A stretch of 64,000 nucleotides of DNA from Azoarcus sp. DN11 (GTDB lineage: Bacteria; Pseudomonadota; Gammaproteobacteria; Burkholderiales; Rhodocyclaceae): assembly GCF_003628555.1 (NCBI RefSeq), contig NZ_CP021731.1:1798001-1862000 (forward strand), in the 5' to 3' direction. Shown here piece after piece: positions 30,040 through 38,830 of this stretch. The translations under genes and the position numbers were made by a program. Under the pieces are notes generated by a model that searched no databases, was not told where the DNA came from, and was given only the letters and a program-made list of their open reading frames with translations. Each line of letters begins with the position of its first letter. The stretch's first letter is position 1.

Positions 30040-30077
30040 CACCGGCGGGCAGCCACTGCGGTAGCTGCCCGCCGGTG
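30040..30077 (+). other. Strong stem-loop between nifK and nifE
   Basis: CACCGGCGGGCAGC (30040-30053) and GCTGCCCGCCGGTG (30064-30077) form a perfect 14-base stem with a ten-base loop, five bases after the nifK stop. No T-run follows, so full termination is unlikely. It more likely protects the 3' end of nifHDK mRNA from exonucleases or lowers read-through into nifEN. Confidence 0.7.
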
Positions 30078-30104
30078 GATTCGCAGGACCGACGAGAGAC
30101 CATC

Positions 30105-31544
30105 ATGAGCGTCCCCAAACAGAGAATCGACAGCCTGCTGATCGAACCGGGATGCGCCACCAACCAGGCCAAGAGCGACAAGGCGCGCAAGGCCGGCTGC
30201 AAGAAGCCCTTGACCCCCGGCGCCGCCGCCGGCGGCTGCGCCTTCGACGGCGCCAAGATCGCCCTGCAGCCGATCGTCGACGTCGCCCACCTGGTGCACG
30301 GCCCCATCGCCTGCGAAGGCAATTCCTGGGATTCGCGCCACGTCTACTCCTCCGGCGCCCAGACCTACCGCACCGGCTTCACCACCGACATGGGCGAGTT
30401 CGACGTCGTCTATGGCGGCGAGAAGCGCCTCTACCGGGCGATCAAGGAGATCGCCGAGACGGTCAGGCCGCCCGCCATCTTCGTCTACCAGACCTGCCTG
30501 CCGGCGATGATCGGCGACGACATCGACGCCGTCTGCCAGGCCGCCAGCGCCAGGTTCGGCCTGCCGGTGATCCCGGTGAACGCGCCGGGCTTCGCCGGCA
30601 GCAAGAACCTCGGCAACAAGCTCGGCGGCGAGGCGCTGCTCGACCATGTGGTGGGCACGCTGGAGCCCGAATTCACCACGGACTGCGACATCAACCTCAT
30701 CGGCGAGTACAACGTCGTTGGCGAGTTCTGGCAGGTGCAGCCGCTGTTTGAAGCGCTCGGCATTCGCGTCCTCGCGAGCTTCTGCGGCGACGCCCGCTAC
30801 CGCGACATCGCCGTCTCCCACCGCGCGAAGGCGGCGATCATGCTGTGCTCCCAGGCGCTCATCAACATCGCGCGCAAGATGGACGAGCGCTACGGCATCC
30901 CCTTCTTCGAGGGCAGCTTCTACGGCATCGCCGACATGTCCGACTGCCTGCGCAGGATCAGCGCCCTGCTGGTGGCGCAGGGCGCTCCCGCCGACCTGCC
31001 GGCCCGCGCCGAGGCCCTCATCGCCCGCGAGGAGGCCCGCGCCTGGGCGCGGCTGGAGCCCTACAAGGCACGCCTCCAGGGCAAGCGGGTGCTGCTGTTC
31101 ACCGGCGGCGTGAAGTCCTGGAGCGTCGTCTCCGCGCTGCAGGAGGTGGGCCTGGAGATCGTCGGCACCTCGATGCGCAAATCCACCGCCCACGACCGGG
31201 AGAAGGTGGTGGAGATCATGGGTACCGACGCCCATATGTTCGACGAGCTGCCGCCCCGGGAGATGTACCGCATGCTCAAGGAGTCGAAGGCCGACGTCAT
31301 GCTCTCCGGCGGCCGCTCCCAGTTCGTGGCGCTGAAGGCCAAGACCCCCTGGGTGGAGATCAACCAGGAGCGCCACCACGCCTACGCCGGCTACGACGGC
31401 ATCGTCAATCTCGTCGCCGAGATCGACAAGGCCCTTCACAACCCCATCTGGGCCCAGGTGAAGACGCTGGCCCCGTGGGACCTTCAGGAAGTCGCGGACG
31501 AGGGCGAGAGCGCGTTCGCGGACCAGGAGTTGCGTCATGGCTGA
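30105..31544 (+). CDS. nifE: FeMo-co scaffold protein NifE
   Basis: A protein of 479 residues, paralogous to NifD. It has GCAFDGAKIALQPI near residue 45, HGPIACEGNSWDSR, YQTCLPAMIGDDI and a C-terminal GYDGIVNLVAEID. With NifN it forms the scaffold on which NifB-co is turned into FeMo-co before transfer to NifDK. The ATG at 30105 was chosen; a nearer ribosome site (GAGAG) precedes it. It has no sigma-54 promoter of its own in the gap and should depend on read-through from nifHDK. It overlaps nifN by eight bases. Confidence 0.96.
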   Translation: MSVPKQRIDSLLIEPGCATNQAKSDKARKAGCKKPLTPGAAAGGCAFDGAKIALQPIVDVAHLVHGPIACEGNSWDSRHVYSSGAQTYRTGFTTDMGEFDVVYGGEKRLYRAIKEIAETVRPPAIFVYQTCLPAMIGDDIDAVCQAASARFGLPVIPVNAPGFAGSKNLGNKLGGEALLDHVVGTLEPEFTTDCDINLIGEYNVVGEFWQVQPLFEALGIRVLASFCGDARYRDIAVSHRAKAAIMLCSQALINIARKMDERYGIPFFEGSFYGIADMSDCLRRISALLVAQGAPADLPARAEALIAREEARAWARLEPYKARLQGKRVLLFTGGVKSWSVVSALQEVGLEIVGTSMRKSTAHDREKVVEIMGTDAHMFDELPPREMYRMLKESKADVMLSGGRSQFVALKAKTPWVEINQERHHAYAGYDGIVNLVAEIDKALHNPIWAQVKTLAPWDLQEVADEGESAFADQELRHG

Positions 31545-32937
31545 GATCCTCGCCGGCCGCAAGGCCTGCACCGTCAATCCCCTGAAGATGAGCGCCCCCA
31601 TCGGCGCCGCCCTGGCCTTCCTCGGCATGGACCGCTGCCTGCCCCTGCTGCACGGCTCGCAAGGCTGCACCGCCTTCGGCCTGGTGCTCTTCGTGCGCCA
31701 CTTCCGGGAGACCATCCCCCTGCAGACTACTGCCATGAGCGAGGTAACCACCATCCTCGGCGGCCAGGAGAACATCGAGCAGGCCCTGGTGAACATCCAC
31801 AAGCGGGCCAACCCGGCCTTGATCGGCCTGTGCTCCACCGGCATCACCGAGGCCAAGGGCGACGACGTGGCCGGCTTCCTCACCGACATCCGCGCCCGCC
31901 ATCCCGAGCTCGCCGGCATGGAAGTGGTCTTCACCCCCACCCCCGACTTCGTCGGCGGCTTCCAGGAGGGCTGGGGCAAGGCGGTGGAGTGCATGGTGAC
32001 GAGCCTGGTGCGGCCCTCCAAGGTGCGCACCCCCTGGCAGGTGAACATCCTCGCCCCCTGCCACCTCACTCCCGGCGACCTCGAGGAACTGCGGGAGATC
32101 GTCGAGGCCTTCGGCCTCTACCCGGTGATCCTCCCCGACCTCTCCGGCTCCCTCGACGGCCACATCCCCGAGACCTTCCTGCCCCACACCCTGGGCGGCA
32201 CCCGCGTCGAGGACGTGCGCAGGATGGGCGAAGCGGCGCTGACCATCGCCATCGGCGAGCAGATGCGCCCCGCGGCGGCCGCCCTGGAGCGCATCGCCGG
32301 CGTCCCCTTCCGGCTCTTCGACCGGCTCACCGGCCTCGCCGCCAGCGACGCCCTGATCGGCCTGCTGGCCGAGGTTTCCGGCAACGAGGTGCCGGCGAAA
32401 TACAAGCGCCAGCGCAGCCAGCTGCTGGACGCCATGCTCGACGGCCACTTCTACTTCGGCGGCAAGCGCATCGCGGTCGCCGGCGAGGCCGACCTGCTGC
32501 ACACCCTGGTCTCCTTCTTCACCGAGATGGGCGCCGAGGTGCCGGTGGCGGTGGCGCCCACCGAAACGCCGATCCTGCCGCAGTTGCCCTGCGCCACGGT
32601 GCGTATCGGCGATCTCGACGACTTCGAGCATGCCGCGGCCGCAGTGGAGGAGGGCTGCGACCTCCTGGTGACCCATTCCCACGGCCGCCAGGCCGCCCAG
32701 CGTCTGGGTCTGCCCCTCTACCGCGCCGGCATCCCCAGCTTCGACCGCCTGGGCGCCACCCACCAGGTGTCGGTCGGCTACCGCGGCACCCGCAATCTCA
32801 TCTTCGAGGTGGCCAATGTCTTCATCGCCCGGCTCAACGACCACGAACAGCACGCCAGCCCCGCCGACTTCCACCCCGCCGGACGCGGGGAAGCGGCCGG
32901 CGGGGCGCTGGAGCCGCCGCCTGTCACTCGTCACTGA
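31537..32937 (+). CDS. nifN: FeMo-co scaffold protein NifN
   Basis: A protein of 466 residues, paralogous to NifK, the second scaffold subunit. It shows RKACTVNPLKMSAPIGAALA, LLHGSQGCTAFG and LCSTGITEAKGDD near the N-terminus and HSHGRQAAQRLGLPLYR near residue 390. The eight-base overlap with nifE means coupled synthesis of the two subunits. The last 30 residues are low-complexity (Pro, Ala, Gly, His), common at the NifN end. It is followed by nifX. Confidence 0.96.
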   Translation: MAEILAGRKACTVNPLKMSAPIGAALAFLGMDRCLPLLHGSQGCTAFGLVLFVRHFRETIPLQTTAMSEVTTILGGQENIEQALVNIHKRANPALIGLCSTGITEAKGDDVAGFLTDIRARHPELAGMEVVFTPTPDFVGGFQEGWGKAVECMVTSLVRPSKVRTPWQVNILAPCHLTPGDLEELREIVEAFGLYPVILPDLSGSLDGHIPETFLPHTLGGTRVEDVRRMGEAALTIAIGEQMRPAAAALERIAGVPFRLFDRLTGLAASDALIGLLAEVSGNEVPAKYKRQRSQLLDAMLDGHFYFGGKRIAVAGEADLLHTLVSFFTEMGAEVPVAVAPTETPILPQLPCATVRIGDLDDFEHAAAAVEEGCDLLVTHSHGRQAAQRLGLPLYRAGIPSFDRLGATHQVSVGYRGTRNLIFEVANVFIARLNDHEQHASPADFHPAGRGEAAGGALEPPPVTRH

Positions 32938-32968
32938 TTCCCCCACCAATCCCCAAGGAGCGCCCCGT

Positions 32969-33367
32969 ATGAAAGTCGCGTTTGCCACCGAAAACATGCT
33001 CGAGGTGGACGCCCACTTCGGCTGGGCGAGGAAGATCGCCATCTACGAGGTCCAGCCGGAGGCCAGCCGGCTGGTGGGGATCGCCGAGTTTGCCGGCGAC
33101 CTCGCCGAGGACGGCAGCGAGGACAAGCTGCAGCCCAAGCTGGAGGCCATCAAGGACTGCGCCATCGTCTATGTCGCCGCCATCGGCGGCTCGGCGGCGG
33201 CCAAGGTGGTGAACCTGCGGGTGCATCCGGTGAAGGTGCCCATCCCGCAGCCCATCGCCCAGATCATCGAGCGCTTGCAGGAAGTCCTCAAGGGCACACC
33301 GCCGCCGTGGCTGCGCAAGGTTCTGCTCAAGGGCCAGGAACGCTCCTTCGACTTCGCCGAGGAATAA
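32969..33367 (+). CDS. nifX: NifB-co/FeMo-co precursor carrier NifX
   Basis: A protein of 132 residues of the NifX family: [20 protein letters not shown] at the start and [20 protein letters not shown] in the middle. It binds NifB-co and the VK-cluster and passes them between NifB, NifEN and later steps. AAGGAG precedes the ATG at 32969. An upstream in-frame extension lies within nifN and was rejected. It is followed after four bases by its usual companion gene. Confidence 0.94.
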   Translation: MKVAFATENMLEVDAHFGWARKIAIYEVQPEASRLVGIAEFAGDLAEDGSEDKLQPKLEAIKDCAIVYVAAIGGSAAAKVVNLRVHPVKVPIPQPIAQIIERLQEVLKGTPPPWLRKVLLKGQERSFDFAEE

Positions 33368-33371
33368 ACCC

Positions 33372-33869
33372 ATGTCCGAGACGCCCATGACCACCGCGCC
33401 GGCAGGCGTGGCCTCCGCAGACTTTGCGACGCTCGTCTCCGCCTCGCCCTTCCTCGCCGAGCTCGTCAAGCAGCTGCGCGCCCAGGATCCCTACGGCCGC
33501 TGGGGCAGGAAATCCGACGCCGAGGTCCTCGCCCCCTACGTCGTGGACAAGGCGGCGCGCAAGCTCATCTCCATCATCGACGACCCCGATCCGGCCGTCC
33601 TCTGGCGACTCGATCTCTTCTACGCCGCCGCCGGCCTCGCCATCGAGCGCCAGTGCGGGCTGATCGCCTCGCCGACGATCAAGATCAACCATGAGGGCTT
33701 CGGCCGCGCGATCCTGTCCAGCGGCCGCCTGATCGTCTATTCGAAGTACCACCGCGACATCCACCGCTTCGGTTTCGACAGCCTGGCGGCCCTCGCCGAA
33801 GCGGGCGACGGCATCGTCCGCGAGGCCGTGGCGATGATCGCCCGCTTTCCCGAGGTCGCCAATTTCTGA
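33372..33869 (+). CDS. NifX-associated nitrogen fixation protein (DUF269)
   Basis: A protein of 165 residues of the NifX-associated family found in nearly all nif clusters: [19 protein letters not shown] near residue 27, then [19 protein letters not shown] near residue 120. The function is not firmly established; an accessory role in FeMo-co synthesis is inferred from constant linkage to nifENX. It starts four bases after nifX and is followed by a DUF683-type gene after 13 bases, so it is translated from the same transcript. Confidence 0.9.
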   Translation: MSETPMTTAPAGVASADFATLVSASPFLAELVKQLRAQDPYGRWGRKSDAEVLAPYVVDKAARKLISIIDDPDPAVLWRLDLFYAAAGLAIERQCGLIASPTIKINHEGFGRAILSSGRLIVYSKYHRDIHRFGFDSLAALAEAGDGIVREAVAMIARFPEVANF

Positions 33870-33882
33870 TCGAGGTGTGCCC

Positions 33883-34074
33883 ATGAACGCCGACGAACTC
33901 AAGGCCCTGGTCAGGAAGCTCAACGCCCAGGCCACGCAAAGCAAGATGGACCTCCACGACCTGTCGGAGGAACTGCCCACAGGCTGGGAGCGCATCCCCG
34001 AGCAGGCGCAGCAGACCTTCGACGCCTACGCCCGGCTGGCCGAAGCACGCCGCCAGCTGGCGGCCCTCGGCTGA
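33883..34074 (+). CDS. CCE_0567/DUF683-type small nif protein
   Basis: A protein of 63 residues made largely of two helices: MNADELKALVRKLNAQATQS, then KMDLHDLSEELPTGWE and AQQTFDAYARLAEARRQL. The family is confined to nif clusters and is thought to bind metal in some members; its role is unknown. The ATG at 33883 was chosen with CGAGG seven bases upstream. It stands between the DUF269 gene and the nif ferredoxin, its common place in proteobacterial clusters. Confidence 0.88.
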   Translation: MNADELKALVRKLNAQATQSKMDLHDLSEELPTGWERIPEQAQQTFDAYARLAEARRQLAALG

Positions 34075-34122
34075 ACGTTTCCGCCTGTCGCAGCTCTCCC
34101 GCCTTCACTACGGAACCCGCCC

Positions 34123-34422
34123 ATGAGCCACTACACCGTCATCCTGCCGTCGGGCGTCGCCTGGACGCCCCGATTCATCGCCGCCATCAACCAGGAGAAA
34201 TGCATCGGCTGCGGCCGCTGTTTCAAGACCTGCGCTCGGGAGGTGCTGCAGCTCATGGCGATCGATGATGATGGCGAACTGGTGGCGATCGACGCCGACG
34301 ACGATGAGGAATACGAGAAGAAGGTGATGAGCATCGCGCAGCCGGAAAACTGCGTCGGCTGCGAATCCTGCAACAACAACTGCGCGCGGCGCTGCATCAG
34401 TTACGCGCCTGCGGCGGTCTGA
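34123..34422 (+). CDS. fdxB: Nif-specific ferredoxin III (FdxB-type)
   Basis: A protein of 99 residues. The first cluster motif is C27-x2-C30-x2-C33-x3-C37 (KCIGCGRCFKTCAREV) and the second is NCVGCESCNNNCARRC near residues 78-93. An acidic insert (DDDGELVAIDADDDEE) separates them. This is the nif ferredoxin III family, thought to give electrons to cofactor assembly or to NifH. It begins 48 bases after the DUF683 gene and ends two bases before nifQ. Confidence 0.92.
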   Translation: MSHYTVILPSGVAWTPRFIAAINQEKCIGCGRCFKTCAREVLQLMAIDDDGELVAIDADDDEEYEKKVMSIAQPENCVGCESCNNNCARRCISYAPAAV

Positions 34423-34424
34423 TC

Positions 34425-34853
34425 ATGATGCCCGCCGACTATCTGGCGCTGATCTCGCCCCGCTGGAAAGAGGGCGGCGAACTGCAGGTGGCCGGCGAGC
34501 GCCATGAGGAGTACGCCGACCTGCGGGCGCTGTTGCTGGATGCCAGTGCCGCCGAAGATCCCGACGTAATCGCCCTGGCCGAAGCCGTGGCCCGCGCATG
34601 CATGGGCGACGACCACCTCTGGCACGACCTCGGCCTGCCCTCGCGAACGGTGCTCTCGGAACTGTTGCACGCCCATTTCCCGCGCGTCGCTGCCCGCAAT
34701 GTGAGCCGGATGCGCTGGAAGAAGTTCTTCTATCGGGAGCTCTGCGCCCAGGTCGGCATCCGTGCCTGCCGCGCCCCGTCCTGCGGCGTCTGCGCCCACT
34801 ACGCCGACTGCTTCGGCAGCGAGGAACTGCCGCTGCGGCAACTGGCGATCTAG
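34425..34853 (+). CDS. nifQ: Molybdenum-delivery protein NifQ
   Basis: A protein of 142 residues, on the short side for NifQ. The diagnostic C-terminal motif C-x4-C-x2-C-x5-C is present (C115, C120, C123, C129 in CRAPSCGVCAHYADC). NifQ donates molybdenum from a Mo-Fe-S cluster to NifEN/NifH for FeMo-co. The ATG at 34425 or 34428 can serve. It is the last gene of the nif transcript and ends at a strong hairpin terminator. Confidence 0.9.
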   Translation: MMPADYLALISPRWKEGGELQVAGERHEEYADLRALLLDASAAEDPDVIALAEAVARACMGDDHLWHDLGLPSRTVLSELLHAHFPRVAARNVSRMRWKKFFYRELCAQVGIRACRAPSCGVCAHYADCFGSEELPLRQLAI

Positions 34854-34883
34854 CGCGAAACGGCGCCATGTCAATTGCAAACG

Positions 34884-34917
34884 AAAATGGCCTGCACGAA
34901 CGTGCAGGCCATTTTCT
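34884..34917. terminator. Bidirectional terminator between nifQ and tRNA-fMet
   Basis: AAAATGGCCTGCACG (34884-34898) and CGTGCAGGCCATTTT (34901-34915) form a near-perfect stem with a very small loop, with T-rich sequence on both sides. It ends the nif transcript on the plus strand and the tRNA transcript on the minus strand. Confidence 0.85.
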
Positions 34918-34920
34918 TGT

Positions 34921-34998
<78 letters not shown>

Positions 34999-35012
34999 TC
35001 TGGAGAAGCAAA

Positions 35013-35041
35013 ACTATAGCGAATTTCAGATCCGTGCGCAA
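35013..35041 (-). promoter_or_regulatory. Sigma-70 promoter of tRNA-fMet
   Basis: On the minus strand TTGCGC (35036-35041) and TATAGT (35013-35018) are separated by 17 bases. Transcription would begin a few bases before the tRNA 5' end. Confidence 0.65.
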
Positions 35042-35184
35042 GAACTTTTTGCAAAATCTTTTTGCCGGCGCCACGAGTTGTCACCCGGGGGGCATTTGCC
35101 GGATAGTGCACTGCGGTCTGGTGAGGGCTGCGAATTGTCCGCAGATTCAGCGGATTTTGCAGGTTTTCGGGGGAATTGCGGTCG

Positions 35185-35742
35185 ATGCTGGCGCGATTGT
35201 TGTTACGTCTGGCGGGGTGGCGCGTGGTGATCGCGCCGCCTCCGGGCCCGAAGGGAGTGCTGATGGTGTATCCGCACACGTCCAACTGGGATTTCCCGCT
35301 TGGTGTGCTGGCGCGTTCGGCCTCCGGGCTGGGGATCTCGTATGTCGCCAAGGATTCGCTCTTTCGTCCGCCCTTCGGCGTGCTGTTCCGCTGGTTGGGT
35401 GGTATTCCGGTGAATCGACGCGTGAGTACGGGTTTCATCGGGCAGCTGGTGCGGCGCTATGCGGAGTCCGAGCGGCTGTTCATCGCGATCGCGCCCGAGG
35501 GAACGCGCGGGCATGTGCCGCAATTGAAGTCCGGTTTCTATCACCTGGCGGTGCAGGCGGGGGTTCCGCTCGGGCTCGTGTTTATCGACTACGGCCGTCG
35601 CGAACTGGGAATCGGTGCGTGGCTGACGCTCAGCGGCGATGCGGAGCGCGATCTCGCCGCGATTCGCGACTTCTATGCGGGCCGGCAGGGGAAGCACCCG
35701 CAGAATGCGGGGGAGATCCGCTTCGGGGAAGAGCGGGGCTGA
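35185..35742 (+). CDS. Lysophospholipid/1-acylglycerol-phosphate-type acyltransferase
   Basis: A protein of 185 residues with the acyltransferase motifs PHTSNWDFPLG (HxxxxD) near residue 31 and IAPEGTRGH near residue 100, the acyl-CoA/ACP:glycerol-phosphate pattern. It probably acylates a lipid at the inner membrane. It is shorter than PlsC (about 240) and resembles the short acyltransferase-like homologues. A TTG at 35176 is an alternative start, but the ATG at 35185 follows GGGGGA at a better distance. It is flanked by the tRNA on one side and a terminator on the other. The substrate is unknown. Confidence 0.78.
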   Translation: MLARLLLRLAGWRVVIAPPPGPKGVLMVYPHTSNWDFPLGVLARSASGLGISYVAKDSLFRPPFGVLFRWLGGIPVNRRVSTGFIGQLVRRYAESERLFIAIAPEGTRGHVPQLKSGFYHLAVQAGVPLGLVFIDYGRRELGIGAWLTLSGDAERDLAAIRDFYAGRQGKHPQNAGEIRFGEERG

Positions 35743-35767
35743 GTCGCCGCGCGAATCAGGAAGGAAA

Positions 35768-35800
35768 AAAGGGCGACCGGCCTGTGACCGGTCGCCCTTT
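35768..35800. terminator. Bidirectional terminator between acyltransferase and Tim44-like genes
   Basis: AAAGGGCGACCGG and CCGGTCGCCCTTT form a perfect 13-base stem with a seven-base loop. A-rich sequence lies before it and T-rich after, so it ends both convergent transcripts. Confidence 0.85.
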
Positions 35801-35826
35801 GCGCTCTCTTGGGGTTGGGGTTTTTA

Positions 35827-36684
35827 TCAGTTCAGTTGCTGGATGCCTGCGACCAGCCAGCCCTGGTTGCCGTCGACCGGCTTGGTGAGGTGCCAGATCT
35901 CGCTGAAGTCGACCGGGGCCGCGCCGGCTTCTTCGCGGATCAGGCCGCTGAAGCGGACCGCGACGCGGTAACGGCGGTTTTCCTCGACGACTTCGGCGAT
36001 TTCGGCGTTGAGTTCCATCACTTCGGTCTGCTGCGGCGCAGTGCCGCGCTCGCGGATCTGCATCTGCAGTTCGGCGAAGATCTCGGGCGTCACGAATTCG
36101 CGCAGGTCGTCGAGGTTTGCCGCATCGTTGGCCGCTTGCAGACGGATGAAGTTCACCTTGGCCTGGCGCGCAAAACCTTCCGCGTCGAAGCCGGCGGGCA
36201 GTGCGTTGGCGGCGGCCGGCGCGGCTGCAGGCGCGGCGCTGCCGTCGGCGGGCAGGGGTTGCGACTGCGTCGGGATGCTGCCGCCACCGGCGCCCATGCC
36301 GGCATACTGCATGGCGGGGCCCTGCGTGCGCTTGCGCGTCAACATGCGGAAGGCGACCACGGCGGCTAGCACGAGGAGGCCGATCATCATCATGTTGGCG
36401 AATTCTTCGCCGAAGCCGAGATGCGAGGCGAGGGCGGCAAGGCCGAGGCCGGCTGCCAGACCGGCGACGGGGCCGAGCCAGGAGTTCTTGCGCGGCGCCT
36501 GTGCGGGCGCAGCCGCGGCCGGCGGGGTGGCCGTGCGGGCGCTGGCGGTGGATGACGGCGCCGTGCTGCTTTGCGTGCCGAACGACTTGCCGCCGCCGAG
36601 ACGCTTGGCTTCGGCATCGTTCGCCGTCAGGCCGACGCTCAGCACGAGCGCGCAGACGGTGAGCAGGATTCGGGTGAGTTTCAT
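35827..36684 (-). CDS. Tim44-like domain protein, exported or membrane-anchored
   Basis: A protein of 285 residues. A Sec-type signal (ILLTVCALVLSVGLTANDAEA) is followed by a Ser/Thr/Pro/Ala-rich linker, a transmembrane segment near residues 95-115 (MMMIGLLVLAAVVAFRML), a second low-complexity linker and a C-terminal Tim44-like domain (about 165-285: FDAEGFARQAKVNFIRLQ to FSEIWHLTKPVDGNQGWLVAG). Bacterial Tim44-like proteins are common in betaproteobacteria next to envelope genes but their role is not settled. It is convergent with the acyltransferase gene and divergent from the NhaR-like regulator. Confidence 0.82.
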   Translation of the reverse strand: MKLTRILLTVCALVLSVGLTANDAEAKRLGGGKSFGTQSSTAPSSTASARTATPPAAAAPAQAPRKNSWLGPVAGLAAGLGLAALASHLGFGEEFANMMMIGLLVLAAVVAFRMLTRKRTQGPAMQYAGMGAGGGSIPTQSQPLPADGSAAPAAAPAAANALPAGFDAEGFARQAKVNFIRLQAANDAANLDDLREFVTPEIFAELQMQIRERGTAPQQTEVMELNAEIAEVVEENRRYRVAVRFSGLIREEAGAAPVDFSEIWHLTKPVDGNQGWLVAGIQQLN

Positions 36685-36855
36685 AAGGGTTGAGCCTCCT
36701 CTGGATGTTTGAATTCCATGTCCCGCAGGCTCCCCGCAGGGAGCTGGCGGTCCGCAGCACCGGTTGGTGCGCACGACCGTTGGAGGATACGGATACTTGA
36801 ACTTCCGATGAAGATGAGTTTAAAGTACATTAACTCAGAAAAAATGGAAGTAAGC

Positions 36856-37749
36856 ATGCAACCGCTCAACTACCGTCACCTGTACTACTTCTGGGTCGTC
36901 GCGAAGGAAGGCGGCATCGCGCGGGCCGCGGAGCGGCTCGAAATGGCAGTGCAGACCGTGAGCACCCAGGTCCGGGAACTCGAACGCGCGCTCGGATTTT
37001 CGCTGTTCCGGTCGGTGGGGCGCGGCATCGAGCTGACCGAAGCCGGCGCGACGGCCGTGCGCTACGCCGAGCAGATCTTCCAGCTGGGCGAGGCCCTGCC
37101 GGCGGCGGTGCAGGAGGCGGCGGAAGCGCAGGGCGTGCGCCTCGCGGTGGGAATCGCCGACGCCTTGCCGAAGCCGGCGGTGCGCCACCTGCTGCAGCCG
37201 GCCGTCGAAACGCCCAACCTGCGCCTGCAGTGCCAGGAGGGCGATTTCGACGACCTGCTCGCCGATCTGGCCTTGCACCGCCTGGACGTGGTGCTCGCCG
37301 ACCGGCCGGCGCCGGCGAATCCGAACCTGCGGGTGTTCAGCCACCGCATGGGCAAATCGCCGATCGCGTGGTACGTGCGGGCCGACATCGCGCGGACGGT
37401 CGAACAACGTTTCCCTGCCTGCCTCGCGGAGCTGCCGCTGCTGTTGCCGACGGCCGACTCGGCAGTGCGCAGCCGGCTCGACGACTGGCTGGCACGCCAG
37501 GGCATTCGTCCCCGCGTGGTCGGCGAGTTCGAGGACAGCGCGCTGCTGGCGACGTTCGGCGAAAGCGGTCTCGGGGCCTTTCCTGCGCCCGAGCTGTCGT
37601 CGGAGGAGTTCACGCGCTCGCGCGGGCTTGCGTTGCTGGGGCGCTGCCCGGACGTGGTCGAGCATTTCTATGCGATCTCGGCGCAGCGCAAGGTGGACCA
37701 TCCGGTGATCCGCCGCCTGCTTGCCGGGGCGGAGCAGGCCTCCGCCTGA
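36856..37749 (+). CDS. nhaR: LysR-family regulator, NhaR-like
   Basis: A protein of 297 residues. The N-terminal HTH is of the NhaR subtype: LNYRHLYYFWVVAKEGGIAR, then TVSTQVRELERALGFSLF. The rest is an effector-binding domain. NhaR proteins respond to sodium and alkaline pH and activate the nhaA antiporter, but in betaproteobacteria many NhaR-like regulators lack that partner, and none is seen here. The ATG at 36856 was chosen because GGAAG lies six bases upstream and the motif starts there. The gene symbol is by subtype only. Confidence 0.75.
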   Translation: MQPLNYRHLYYFWVVAKEGGIARAAERLEMAVQTVSTQVRELERALGFSLFRSVGRGIELTEAGATAVRYAEQIFQLGEALPAAVQEAAEAQGVRLAVGIADALPKPAVRHLLQPAVETPNLRLQCQEGDFDDLLADLALHRLDVVLADRPAPANPNLRVFSHRMGKSPIAWYVRADIARTVEQRFPACLAELPLLLPTADSAVRSRLDDWLARQGIRPRVVGEFEDSALLATFGESGLGAFPAPELSSEEFTRSRGLALLGRCPDVVEHFYAISAQRKVDHPVIRRLLAGAEQASA

Positions 37750-37845
37750 AGGGATGCGGAACGCTTGCCCTCATGCTCGCCGGAGGGTATCAAGGCGGCA
37801 ATCACATGCAAGCGAGCTGTCGGGCCGGAAAAAGGAGCTCATCGG

Positions 37846-38766
37846 ATGGGAGTGGCGACGATGACGAGATGGGCGCGTTACTGGATCGGCGTGCTGAAGC
37901 GGAGCGTGCGGCTGTGGCTGGACGCGCAGGTGTTCGTGCATGCGGCGGCGCTGGCGTTCTTCACGGTGTTTTCGGTGGCGCCGGTCGTGATCGTCGTGGT
38001 CACGGTCGTCGGCCTGGTGCTCGGGGAGTCCGCGGCACAGGGCGAGATGGCGCAGCAGCTGGAGGCGGCGATCGGTGCGCAGGCGGCCCAGGCGGTGCAG
38101 ACGGCGGTCGCGGCGAGCCGCATCAAGCAGAGCGGCATCCTGCCGACGCTCGCGGGTTTCGCGGCGATGCTGTTCGGTGCGGCGACGGTGTTCGGGCAGA
38201 TGCAGACGGCGCTGAACTCGATCTGGTCGGTCGCGCCGCGGCCGACGCGCAGCAGCATCGTGATCTATCTGAAGAACCGCCTGCTGTCGATGACGATCGT
38301 GCTTGCGATCGGGTTCGTGCTGCTGGTGTCGCTGCTCCTGAGCGTCGCGGTGCGGGCGGTGGTCGAGTTCGCGAGCGACTGGGTGCCGATTCCGTCGCCG
38401 CTGTTGATCGGGCTCGACTGGGGGGTGTCGCTCTTCGTCGTGACGCTGCTGTTCGCGACGATCTTCCGCGTGTTGCCGGACGTGCTGCTGCGCTGGCGCG
38501 ACGTGTGGCTCGGGGCGCTGGTCACCGCGCTGCTGTTCGCGGTGGGGCGCAGCCTCATCGCGTTGTACCTGTCGACGACGGCTACCGCGTCGACATATGG
38601 GGCGGCGGGTTCCCTGGTGCTCCTGCTGATGTGGGTGAACTACTCGTCGCTGATTCTGCTGCTGGGTGCGGCGTTTACGCGCGCCAACGTGGAGGCGCGC
38701 GGGCAGGTCATCCAGCCGCGGGTCACGGCCGTGCGCGTGCATCGCGAGCTGATGCAGGACGACTGA
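37846..38766 (+). CDS. YihY/BrkB-family inner-membrane protein
   Basis: A protein of 306 residues with six hydrophobic segments and the family pattern: VHAAALAFFTVFSVAPVVIV near residue 30, then LPDVLLRWRDVWLGALVTA and ASTYGAAGSLVLLLMWVNYS near the C-terminus. The family was once misnamed ribonuclease BN. Its function is still unclear; transport or envelope roles are proposed. The ATG at 37846 has AAAGGAG eight bases upstream. It stands alone between the NhaR-like gene and the MoxR operon. Confidence 0.85.
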   Translation: MGVATMTRWARYWIGVLKRSVRLWLDAQVFVHAAALAFFTVFSVAPVVIVVVTVVGLVLGESAAQGEMAQQLEAAIGAQAAQAVQTAVAASRIKQSGILPTLAGFAAMLFGAATVFGQMQTALNSIWSVAPRPTRSSIVIYLKNRLLSMTIVLAIGFVLLVSLLLSVAVRAVVEFASDWVPIPSPLLIGLDWGVSLFVVTLLFATIFRVLPDVLLRWRDVWLGALVTALLFAVGRSLIALYLSTTATASTYGAAGSLVLLLMWVNYSSLILLLGAAFTRANVEARGQVIQPRVTAVRVHRELMQDD

Positions 38767-38830
38767 ATCGGGCCGGACAAATTTCGCAGGGATCAATTCC
38801 CTTGCCGATGGGCCGCGCTACTATCGCCAA

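Noticed and set aside
28407..32069. Minus-strand frame of 1220 codons opposite nifK, nifE and nifN
   Set aside because: Same high-GC shadow effect as other antisense frames; no ribosome site and no recognisable motif.
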